The position numbers and the translations under genes were made by a program. Source: Physcomitrium patens (taxonomy: Eukaryota; Streptophyta; Bryopsida; Funariales; Funariaceae). From it: 64,000 nucleotides of DNA. Shown piece by piece: positions 12,125 to 22,397 of this stretch; the stretch's first letter is position 1, and every line of letters begins with the position of its first letter. Location of the stretch: the NCBI RefSeq assembly GCF_000002425.4, contig NC_037270.1:6486449-6550448 (forward strand). Direction: 5' to 3'. Below the pieces are notes generated by a model. That model saw only the letters and a list, made by a program, of their open reading frames with translations. It was not told the DNA's origin and did no database searches.

Positions 12125-13687
12125 TTATGTTGACAGAATACCTCGCAAGGCAAGCCCCTTGATGAATCGAAGCTCCGTGCAAATTGCGGTAAAATCAGGG
12201 CGTAGTTGAGGGTTTCGGTGCCAGCATCGATGAATCAAAGCAGCCAATCGCCTGGGAGTTTCCCCTGGCAACCTCGGCCGGTCCCCATCCTTTACAGCAT
12301 CGAAATTGTAGTCCGCATTGAAATGTGCGAAAGGGTGATCTCCTGTAAGTATCTCGGAGCACGTTATCGCAAAGCTATAAACGTCTGCTTTCCTGGGGTG
12401 GAACCAGGCTGAATCTTCGCCTTTTCTGAGCTTGTAAGCCTCTGGAGCTGTCCATGCTGTCTTGACAGAGTTTGATGTCCGACGACCTTTTTCATTGATT
12501 ATCCTCTTCAAACCGAAGTCTGCAAGTTTGACCGTGAAAGATGTAGATCTGCTGGAAATGGTCACTGTATCAGAATCCTTCACATCTGTTGAGGTGATAG
12601 GATCGGCAAATTGTACTAGAACATTGAGCGACATGATGTCAAGGTGAGTAAAGTTTTTGCTGTGGACATATCTGACGCCTTCGGCAATTTGCAGCATAAT
12701 ATCGACTGAATTTAAGATTGTAAATGGGGTAGGTGCAGACGGAGCATGAGTTCCATCTTTGTAATTCAGTAGCAGATTGTGCAAGCTTTTGCGCAGCGGT
12801 TCCATCAAGATACTTACGTAGTTTTTGTCTTCCCAACAACAGATGATACGGACTACATTCGGATGGTCAAGGGCAGCCATATCAGAAACCTCCTCCCTGA
12901 AGTGTGCCTCGTGAGTCGCATCTTTGTTGAAAGTCTTCATTGCATACATTTGCCCAAGCCATTTTATCTCTTTCACTTCAGCAACGCCTACTTTTCCATT
13001 CTGTTGTCTTTTAGAATCAAACTGCGGTTGAACCCATGAGAAGATAGATGACATAATTTGCGACAGAGAGCTCCTGTCCTCCAATTCTTTTTCTTCTGTA
13101 TCCCACTGCTGAAGTACTTTATCCTTGAGGCATTCGGAACAAAAGTCTGGTTTACATATTTCATCACAAACGTGTGGGCCTTGGAGAAGGGCCCTCAAAG
13201 AATCTAGGTCTTGCCTTGCCGCAAGTATCAACCTGGCATGGTCGATGGACCTCAGCTTACCATCGCACGTCCTCTTGTCATAGATGTCGCTCTGTGCCAC
13301 CAAGACGCTGTACAACACCAACGAGTGCCACTCAATCTCATACGCTATCTTCGCAAAAGTCTCTTGCAATTTTCCGCGTTTGAACACCACTTTCTTCCAC
13401 TTTTCAGAGCAGCACTCTCTGATAAGAATCTCGGCGTCCTTCAGCACTCGGAGAAGTTCCTTAGCGGCTCGAAATCCGGTACCAGCGATGCGTCCATCGG
13501 AGCTTTTCTCATGCCTGCGCTGATAAGCCTCAAGGTCGTTCAAGGTGTACGAACTGTCGGCCGCTTTCTTAGCAACCAACTGACATTGTAGAACGTTGAG
13601 TTTGAGTGGATCGGTGCTGTTGCTATCGGAGGTCAGACGGACCAAATTCTCTACTGTTCCGCGGATATCCCTCGAAATGCCTGCCAT
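12125..13687 (-). CDS. protein kinase with helical N-terminal region (plant TKL-type), atypical catalytic loop
   Basis: Single open frame of 520 codons, starting at the first ATG after an in-frame TAG 45 nt upstream. Residues 1-165 are mostly helical and resemble the N-terminal bundle of plant MLKL-like and related kinases. Residues 174-186 hold a C-x3-C-x4-C-x2-C cluster. The kinase domain covers about 228-510: a poor glycine loop (GKVGVAEV), the ATP-binding Lys251 (YAMK), an alpha-C Glu near 265, HLDIMSLN at 348-355 instead of HRDLKxxN, DFG at 390-392, APE at 414-416 and KADVYSF. The catalytic Asp350 and Asn355 are kept, but the Arg and the Lys of the loop are Leu and Met. It is therefore a non-RD kinase and may be weakly active or inactive. 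There is no signal peptide or membrane segment, so a cytoplasmic signalling role is inferred. The C-terminal CGAG/GTATTC could serve as a splice donor to lectin exons downstream. Confidence 0.9.
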   Translation of the reverse strand: MAGISRDIRGTVENLVRLTSDSNSTDPLKLNVLQCQLVAKKAADSSYTLNDLEAYQRRHEKSSDGRIAGTGFRAAKELLRVLKDAEILIRECCSEKWKKVVFKRGKLQETFAKIAYEIEWHSLVLYSVLVAQSDIYDKRTCDGKLRSIDHARLILAARQDLDSLRALLQGPHVCDEICKPDFCSECLKDKVLQQWDTEEKELEDRSSLSQIMSSIFSWVQPQFDSKRQQNGKVGVAEVKEIKWLGQMYAMKTFNKDATHEAHFREEVSDMAALDHPNVVRIICCWEDKNYVSILMEPLRKSLHNLLLNYKDGTHAPSAPTPFTILNSVDIMLQIAEGVRYVHSKNFTHLDIMSLNVLVQFADPITSTDVKDSDTVTISSRSTSFTVKLADFGLKRIINEKGRRTSNSVKTAWTAPEAYKLRKGEDSAWFHPRKADVYSFAITCSEILTGDHPFAHFNADYNFDAVKDGDRPRLPGETPRRLAALIHRCWHRNPQLRPDFTAICTELRFIKGLALRGILST

Positions 13688-13838
13688 GTCTACAAGGACA
13701 CAACCCCACAGAGGATAGACAAGGTCTGTCTACAAACATAATTGCTACCTCACAATGGAGCCATGTCTACAAGGCCTCATGCCCACAGAGAATTGACAAG
13801 GTCTCTCTACACACATGGTTCCTCCCTCAAAATGGAGC
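13685..13838 (-). repeat. 77-bp tandem duplication spanning the kinase start codon
   Basis: CATGTCTACAAGG at 13685 recurs at 13762, and the two 77-bp units align along their length. The inner unit provides the kinase ATG. The outer unit has an ATG at 13764 that opens a five-codon upstream ORF, and another ATG near 13838 opens a short ORF of about 11 codons. If transcribed, these could lower translation of the kinase. Confidence 0.75.
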
Positions 13839-14894
13839 TCATCCAGGTTTCTGGCTCTGTACGAGAACAATTGTCAATTCTAAATCAGGCCTGCGAAACT
13901 CTGTGATAATATAAAAAATGTGAGCTTTTCAACCCTCCCCTCTAGATATCCATGGCATTCTAGGTAAGGTTATCAACTTGGAATCCTGTGGCACTGTTAG
14001 CCGACTTAGTGGCCATGCTTCTTATCTGCACTTCTAATTAGGTGAACTAAAAACCTAGACTAGACAGCAAAGAGTTATATATTATGCCAGAGAGATTATC
14101 AAGCTAGACAAGTCAAGCAGTTTAATTTATCATTTCACTACACAATAATGTTGATTACATGCCATTGACCACACAAGCTTGTTGTTGTTGTTGTTGTTGT
14201 TTTTTTTTTACACAAATAAAGGTATACTTCACTGCAAAGCGAACAGTAAAAATACAAACGTCCCAGCCAGGTCCGGCCAGCACTCAGAACATAGACACCC
14301 TAAATTAAATTAAGGACTTATCCTAAGACACACTAATCTTCGTTGAAGGCCATCTTTGACCGAAGTAGCCAACATCTTGTTAAGTCACCAATGTTGTTGG
14401 AACACTTTCAATAACACAATCTTTTGATTTGTTGACTTCTCAATCTTTGTCTAGATTGCCATTTAAGCAAGTCTTTCATTATCAATGAAGCACATCCACA
14501 TCAAGCTAAGTACCTTCTTTTTGCTAATATCTGCCATTAAACGTTGTATCATTATGTTCAATTCATAATTGCCACATGATTATCTTCTTTAATAATAGCT
14601 ACAACTTGCTCACCTTCATGTATTATCATGGAATCCTAAGTACAAAGATTCCTTGTTTTTGTATGAAGAAAAGAACTTGTGAGACTATGTTCCTACTACT
14701 CCTATAAGATTGAAGATGGATGATGTTGCCTATCATGTGGCCATTGTAGCTTTTCACAACACTTTGGATAAAGGTAGTAGTAGTAGCATCGTTCGCACCT
14801 CCGCCCCTCGATCTTTTACTTATATTCTTATTTTGAAAATGGAGTGTTGGCTTACTAGGGTTTGTTTATCCTTCTAGAATTTTGAACCTTCACA
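13839..14894. other. kinase upstream region, no gene seen
   Basis: Probable promoter and 5' region of the kinase. A (TTG)n tract followed by a T run lies at 14180-14209. I see no long ORF, RNA gene or clear TATA box that can be tied to the kinase. Confidence 0.4.
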
Positions 14895-16200
14895 AACATA
14901 TTGTTAAGGACATAAATCTCAAAAAAAAAATCTCAATTCATTCTTATGTCACTAAAAAATATTAAAAAATCATTCAAAGTAGGTAATATATTGAACTAAA
15001 ATAGCTATTGCCAAAGACAAGAAGATTAACAAGGCTTAAAATAAGACTAAGGACTAGAAAGGTATTGACAAGAATAAATAAGGCTTCACATTAGCCTCCA
15101 TATACTACTATCCAAATAAGAGCTATGTGGCGACATCCTATAGGACTTTCAATACATGTCTAATTTGTAAGATATATGCCTTAACTTACAAGACAAGTTT
15201 TCTATATGCATGTTGTTGTATGGCGTGATTTGCTATCTAGGAATACACTAGATATCTAGATGTAGAGAGTGTAGCTTAAACCTTTATATAAATCTTGTCT
15301 TAGCTTCCAAAACTCCTTTATTTTGCATAAAACTCAAAATATAACAAAATCCCTTCAAAACATATTTTTCCCGCAAAAAGTTTTCTTTTTCTAAACTTTA
15401 GAAATTCATAACTCTTGATCTAACCGTTTAGTTCAGCTGAAATTTATAAAGTAGGTAGAATTCACCTTTAAATTTTACCACAAAAAAAACCAACCACAAA
15501 TTCACTTCCGATCTTTTGGAATCTAAGAAATCCTAGTAGACGCTCTAAACCCTAATTTACAAGCTTCTGAGCACTATTTTCTTAATATCTCAAGAATCCA
15601 ATAATAAAATGTCATTAAACTTATGTAAAAAGTTTATTAACATGAATTTACACATTCCTTAAAATTTTTAGCTGAAACCTTGTTAAATTGCTCAAGATAT
15701 AGCTCAAGACACAACCACTGGTAAATTGGATCACTTACTACCCTTAGATTGCATGTGCTGACTTCAAAATCCAATAACTCCTTTATTTTAACTTAGAATC
15801 CAATAAGTAATATGCAAAATGTATAGCCGCAAAGGTGCTCTCTCCAATCGCAGTTGCCGATCCTCAATTGCTATCCGTACATGTGTGTTATGCCAAAAAG
15901 AGTGACAGTAGCTCCCAAATCAAAACCTTAACTTTGAGCACCTATATCTCCTTTATATAAACTCCAAACCATACAAAACTTGCACCAAAACCATAGCCAA
16001 AAACTTAAACTTGTTGATACTAGCCTTCAAAGCTCAAATTTCCTCGAAAAACTAATCCTAATCCCTATATGGCCTCGGGTAGCCTCCTCAAAGCCTATTG
16101 GTTATGATTTTTGACCAATAGGAATGGAGATTTTCATCATTCATCTCTATTCATCTATATTGGTGCCCTAATTACTCTCTTTGCTACCAAAACCCTTCTT

Positions 16201-16238
<38 letters not shown>

Positions 16239-16785
16239 AGATTTACATAATTTATGTTCTAAACATCAAATAAAAGAACCAAAATAAGTTTTTAAAGGTC
16301 ACCAATGTCTAAAAAAGGTGACTCTAAATATTTAGAAGTTACTATCAATCAAAACCAATCTTAAAAGCCACTATCAAAAGAAAATAAAGTTATACAAATT
16401 TTATAGTAATCTTTTTAAACAACCTCTTTTCAAAGTAATAATCAAATTATATTCTAAAACCAACTAAATCTACTAACATGGCTCTTACCATATTACTTAA
16501 ATAAATTATATATTAAATACATAATTACATTATTTTCATATAGTAGCCGAACCACAACATGACAATACTACATTGGAAGCTTGTGCCACAAGCTATCGAT
16601 ATGTATGCCACATGGCTAATTTATTGGCTAAGTTTTTAATTTATTAATTAACAACAAACATATATAAAAGAAAATATGCATCTATGAAGCTTTTAAGAAG
16701 TGTCACCACAAAATAATATTAAATCTATGTATATTTATATTCTATCTAATACTTCTTATCTAGGTAAATATATATGTCCATGATA
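14895..16785 (-). repeat. LTR-A (T1), interrupted by a D-type unit
   Basis: Minus-strand LTR whose outer end reads ATGTCCATGATA at 16785, a decayed TGTCATGGACAT start. It is followed by the PPT-like purine tract (minus strand CTAGAAGGAAGAATAA, 16786-16801). Without the insert at 15214-16567 it is about 540 bp. It serves as the 3' LTR of the internal remnant to its right. Confidence 0.75.
15214..16567 (-). mobile_element. LTR-like unit, D type, copy 1
   Basis: A 1354-bp unit inserted in LTR-A, plus-strand termini TGTTGTATGGCG and CATGACAATA. It matches the unit at 25295-32699 in reverse orientation over nearly its whole length. No coding capacity is visible. It includes a T run of about 30 at 16206-16234. 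A target duplication is not evident. The insertion point is essentially the same site of LTR-A as that of the E unit at 38808. Confidence 0.75.
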
Positions 16786-17330
16786 TTATTCTTCCTTCTA
16801 GAAATGAATTCTACAAGGAATGGAGATTCATTATTAAAAAAGCCCAAGATACAATGAATTTTATTTGCTACATATTCTAATCTTTATTTCCTTTATAGAT
16901 GGTTGATAGGTCTTTCTACCTTAGAATGAAACATTATTAATAATGTTTCATTCTAAGGTAGAAAGACCACATTTTTATTTTTATTTATTTATTTATTATT
17001 GAGGCCTTTATAACTTCTTTCAAATAAAATATTTGTAAGACCATTAGAAGTTGTATCAACTTCTAATAAAATCACCAAATATTAAGAATCTCTTCTAAAA
17101 TCATGATATCAAATGTATTATATCTTGCTATCTATTCAAAGAAGAACTTGTTGTTTTTTGAGCGTCTTCATTTTAATTATGTCGTCTTGAAGGTTGTAAA
17201 AATTGCAATGTCTCATTTAATAAGTCAAAAAATGATATTTCTTGGGTTGAATATGCTAGTTATTGCTTTTCCATCTTTTTAGTACTATAAATACATATAA
17301 ATTACAAAAAAAGAAAGAAAATAAAATGAA
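16786..17330 (-). pseudogene. decayed third ORF of the LTR-A element
   Basis: The minus strand reads, with stops and shifts, the same protein as element 2's third ORF: an FDLLNETL-like segment, an Arg-rich start, then INHL and LEYVAN near 16830-16900. It lies between the chromodomain and the LTR T1, exactly where element 2 has its intact ORF. A perfect palindrome (16909-16968) interrupts it. Confidence 0.65.
16909..16968. repeat. perfect 60-bp palindrome
   Basis: The 30 bases GGTCTTTCTACC...ACATTATT are followed without spacer by their exact reverse complement. Related copies at 5821 and 21330 have only the right half, so the left half is a local inverted copy. Confidence 0.95.
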
Positions 17331-19299
17331 ATATTTTTTGAACTATATTTCATTTATATCAAAGATTTATTATTCTTTATCTTGGTTTTAATGGATGACA
17401 TCAATAAAAAGCATCAATCTTTTTTTTTGCATTTGTAAGATTCTTAGCTCACTCATATATATATATATATATTCATTAATATCATATTCTTTTAATTATA
17501 TCTTTATTGTTGTATATAGCTCAGTTAAATGATTTGCCAAATCCTGTGCCACAAGATTATGAACTTTTAAAAAGTCAAAAACATCAAGTCATGGATGATA
17601 ATCATAGTTAGTAAAAGAAAGTATTTATTATATAAAAAAAAATATCATATTATCATAAGCAAACTTTACCAATGATATAAGAGTTATTCAATTATCTTAT
17701 TGGTAATTGATAGTATACCTTAAATACTACTCTAAAACTTAATTTATGTACTTTGTTTGTCGATCAATTTTAGAATAATAAAGCCAAAGATAGAATTATA
17801 TCTATTTTTAAAATCTTAAAAAAGATATTTTAAAATCTTGATATAAATTGAGTTGTACTATCTAATATCATATCTTTAAATAATCTATAATAATAATAGA
17901 TATTATCAAGAAAAAACTTAGCTATTTTTTCACTAGTGATAGATTTCATACATGATATAAAATGTGTCATCTTAGTAAAATGATCTACTATCACTAATAT
18001 AGAATCATATAAATCTAAGACTAAAAGATCCATGATAAAATCTATAGAAATAAAAGACTATAGTTGTTCTAAAATAGATAATAGCTAAAAAAAGTCTATA
18101 AAGTTGATAATAAGGAATTTTTGATCTTGAGTAGATATCAAATGATTGTACAAAGTCTTTGTTTGCCTTTTATATTTGAAGCCACTAAAAATCTTTCAAT
18201 ATTAACTATAAAGTCTTATTCTATCTAAAATGTCCGACTATAGGAAAGTTGTGATGACCTTGAAAAACATCTAATTGTATTTTGTCTTTTGAAATATATA
18301 ATTATTTTAAAAAATAAAAAATATTATTTTAAAATTCAAATTTAAAAATATTATGAGAATTAAAAGAATTATTTTTAATATTATGAACAAGAGGATGAAA
18401 GAACACACTTGATTGAACTTGCTTGAGAAAAGTTGAGTCAACAATCAATGTTGATTTCATTACTTAAGGTAAATGTGAAAATACTTTGACTTTAAGAGAA
18501 TCATTCTTTATTGGTCAAAAGTTGCATGTCTTTCTTTTTCTATAAGATAAAAACGTCTAAAAAGGGGATGTGACAAATCTTATTGTTTTTTGGATCAATA
18601 AGTGATCTTAAAATCAAATTTTAATAAAGACATGTTTTAACAAGCTTGGCGATGATTCTAAATATATATCAATATAAAATACTTGAGATTTTTATAATTT
18701 ATATATATGGTGATTAGATTAGAAGTGCCTTCTAAATAATAATGTTAATCTTGAAAGAATCTACAATTGTAAGAAACTCTTTATTGTGGATCTTGTTATT
18801 AATCTTGATTGTTGAAATATTTTTGGAATGGAAAGCCATTGAATAAAGCTTATTATCTCTTCCTATTTGCGATAGCAACACATCCATAGTAAATTTGATG
18901 CAATTTTTTTATAAAGAATGTCTTAAAAAAATTGACACAATATAAGATTGGTACAAAAAAAAAGCTATCTTCAAGGCTTCAAAAGATGCTTCAGCTTCTT
19001 TATTACATTCAATTTTTTTTTATATGTAACAAATGTATAAGAAGAGCCACAATTTGATAAAAGTTCTTGATGAAGATTTGATAATAATTAGTAAATTTCA
19101 AAATACATTACATATTTCTAATTTTTTTTGAAATCTTCCAATTTATGATAGTTAGGACTTTATTAGGATCTATCATTTGAAATGATAAATCTTAAGAAGT
19201 CGACTTAAGTAGTTTGAAATGCATACTTTTTTGTCTTGGCATATAATCCTACATTTTAAAGTTTTTTTAGCATGCAAAAAATATAAATTTTATGTTCTT
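17331..19299 (-). pseudogene. decayed pol remnant, chromodomain to RT, rest deleted
   Basis: On the minus strand it runs from chromodomain (about 17400-17560) through the integrase core (17830-18033, an open stretch with DSILVIVDHFTKMTHF) and RNase H (about 18530-18960) to RT (about 19000-19299). It stops just before the position of the YLDD catalytic motif. There it joins an LTR that lacks about its first 20 bases and its PBS, so the remaining RT, protease and gag are gone. Stops are frequent and mostly C-to-T type. Confidence 0.75.
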
Positions 19300-21198
19300 T
19301 TAAATATTTGTCAAAGATAAGAATTTAATAAAAATAAATAAAAAAGTATAACAAAATAAAAATAAAGAAGTTTGTATATTAAAAAAAAACTAGAATAACT
19401 ATTATCAAAAGACAAGGAAACTAAAAACTTCTAAATCTAAACTAGAAGCAAGAAAAGAATTGACAAGAGTGAAGAGGGTTCTATTCTTGCCTCTGTACAT
19501 ATTATTTAACTAGAAGCTATGTCACAATATTCTATAAGACCTCTAATATGTCTTGACTTTGCAAGACACATACTTTAGCTTTTAAGTCAAATTTTTTATA
19601 CATGCACCACATAGTTAACTTATTCTTCAAGCTGCCAATAAGTATAGCACATGGCTAAGTTATTGACTACGTTTCTAACCTAAAAAGTCAATTATAGACA
19701 CCTATGAAGTCAAACAGCATCTACAAAGCTTCTAAGAAGCTTTTATAGAAGATATTATGGAATTAACCTACTTTTATTTAATTATATAGGTAATTATTGG
19801 TTTATATATGTATGTCCATTGTCATGATGTAATATGACTATATGCTGAAAATATAATCAAAAATAAAAATTTAATTAATATTTAATTATCTTGGTTCAAT
19901 AATAATTCAAGATATTAAAAATAGCTTTTATAAAAGCTTCTTAGTTTATTTTCTTATCTTAATAGTTAATAGGTTAAAGGTTGGTTAATAATTTTATCTT
20001 CTAGGCTATAGAGACTCTTTTATTGCCTTAGAAAGACCATAAATTAATAAAATTAGATTAAAAGAGATAAATAATTAGTATGGTTGATACTAAAATTAAG
20101 TTAAGAATAGAATTGGGCTAAAAAATCCCTAGGATAGATTAGATTGATACTTTGAGGTTGATTGTTTATAAGACAAGGTTGAAATTAGACCTCTAGCCAT
20201 TAAAACAACAATCTAAGGTAAAATAGGATTTCATTTGAAGATTGGTAATTAAAATTGAAGAGATAGGTTAAAACTTAGAAATATAAGGCTTATTTTTATA
20301 GGATTTGTTTGGACTTGGCAATTGTTATTCAAAATTAGGGTTTGAATTGACAACTTGATATTTATGCAATATAATTAGGGCTAACACTCTTGGTTAGTTC
20401 ATAAAATTAATATCACATCTATAATTCAAAAATTAATAATGCTTATTTAATTGAATGTGTTAAATATATGTAAAAATATGTAATAATTTAACAGTGCAAT
20501 TGAGAGATATGTGGATTTTGATACAAGAAGGTATTAAAAGTTTGCAATTTGGAGTTGGATAGGATTTCTATGATATTTGAAGATCTACAAATTTGGTCAA
20601 AGTGGGCATAGTATTAGAAGACTTAAAGATTAAGCTACACACTAATTTTGAATTGAAGTTAATGGTTGTAAAAGGAGAAATCATTGCTAGAACATTTGCA
20701 TCAATTTTCAAGTTGGTGGCCAAATAACATCAATGTGATTTTTAGGTATTTTCTCACAATCTGTAAGTTGAATTAGAGTGAATTCTATTTAAGCACATAA
20801 AAGACTTATAGTGGCATTTTTATGCAAAATTTTGATCCAAATAGACGATTAAATTAGGAACTATAACTCACTAAAGCTTACTAATTAGAATTAAGGTTTG
20901 CAAAGAAAATTTAAAATTACCTAATTATAAAAGTAACAAAGTAATTGGAGTTTATGTATAGTTGAGATTACTAAAAATAGTATTTTTAAGTACTTTATAT
21001 TGAATTTAAGTACTTTTGAATTAAAATTCAAATTACATTCTTTTTATAAGTATGAAACATATTAGGATTCTTGAATACTTGTAAAATATAATTCTACCTT
21101 CTATAGCCAAATACTCAATGCACTTTCAAACATGATGATACATAATATGAAACTATGATAATATATAATTATTGGCTTATATGTGTATATCCATGATA
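19300..21198 (-). repeat. LTR-A (T2), interrupted by a B-type unit
   Basis: Middle LTR of the minus-strand series. The outer end is CCATGATA at 21198, followed by a PPT-like tract (TTATCCCTCTTTCTAG on the plus strand). The inner edge near 19300 is truncated. Without the insert it is about 555 bp. Confidence 0.75.
19820..21163 (+). mobile_element. LTR-like unit, B type, copy 2
   Basis: About 1.34 kb, starting TGTCATGATGTAATATGAC and ending near ATAATATGAAACTATGATA; the end shares TACCTTCTATAGCC with copy 1. No coding capacity. About 34 bp of LTR-A (TAATTATTGG...TCCAT) lies on both sides, which is too long for a normal target duplication. Confidence 0.65.
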
Positions 21199-21733
21199 TT
21201 ATCCCTCTTTCTAGGAACAAGTTCCAAGAGGAGAAGTTATCATATGTTGAGAAAATCTAAGATGCGGCAAATTATATTTACCACATACTTTGATCTTTGT
21301 TCTCTTGGAAGATGGTTGATAAGGCCTCTCAATTACTAATAGTGTCCCATATTAGAGCAAAAAGACCATCCAATTATTTGATTGTTGTTGAGGCCTTAAT
21401 AACTTCCTTCAAATAAAATATTTGGAACATTGTTAAAAGTTATTCCTATCTATAGTAAAATCACCAAACATTGAGAGTCCCTTCCAAGGTCATGATATCG
21501 AACACATTAAATCTTGCTATCTATTCAATGAAGAATATGTTGTTCTTGAAGATTTTTATCTCGATTGTATTATCTTGAAAGTTGTGATAATCACAATGTC
21601 TTGTCTAGTAAATCAACAAACAAAGGCTCTTGAATCAAATCCATTGGTTGTTGATTTTTTATTTTTTTAGTATCACAAATACAAATAAGCTATAATAAGG
21701 ATAGAAAGTAGAATATTATCTTAGCTAGATCTT

Positions 21734-21775
<42 letters not shown>

Positions 21776-22397
21776 GGAAAGATCTCTATTTTGGTTTTCA
21801 TAGATGTTATTGATAAAAAGCTTGTATTTTCTTTGCTGCATTTATAAGATTCTTTGCTAGCTCCCATGTACATTGATTAATATCATATCTACACCAATAA
21901 ATAAGATGTTTCACCTTATTTCAACGCTGCCTTGAATCTAAGACTTCTTCTACTTTAAATTCTTTATTATTTTCTATTTTTATTGAAAGAAGTGGATATT
22001 TGCATTGATCTTTTGTTGTTCTTGAGCTACTTTTAATTGTGCCTTTATTGTTACATGTAGCTCTAACAAATGATTTGCCAAATCTTTTACCATACGATTA
22101 TCAATTATTAAAAAGTCAAAAGTATCAAGTCATGGATGATAACTATAATTGGCAAAAAAAAGTATTTATTGTATAGAAAAATATATCGTATTGTTATAAG
22201 AAAACTTTGCTAATGGCAAAAGAGTTTTTCAATTATCTTGTTAGTAATTAATTTTATACCTTAAATATTGCTCCAAAACTTGATTTACATGCTCTCTTTG
22301 TCGATTAATTTTAAGATGGAAGGCCAAATATAGTTTTATGTCTACTTTTAGAATCTTAAAAAAGATTCTCTAAAATCTTGATACAAATTGAATCCTC
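21199..22397 (-). pseudogene. decayed third ORF, chromodomain and integrase C-terminus
   Basis: Minus-strand internal region of the element between LTR T2 and LTR T3. Third-ORF similarity lies at about 21215-21700 (with a T run at 21732-21769 just beyond), chromodomain at about 21830-21990 and integrase C-terminal part at about 22000-22397. It is interrupted at 22397 by the LTR-C insert and resumes at 24584. Confidence 0.7.

Noticed and set aside
12206-13591. Several plus-strand ORFs of 60-126 codons
   Set aside because: They lie antisense to the kinase gene and show no domain or codon support.
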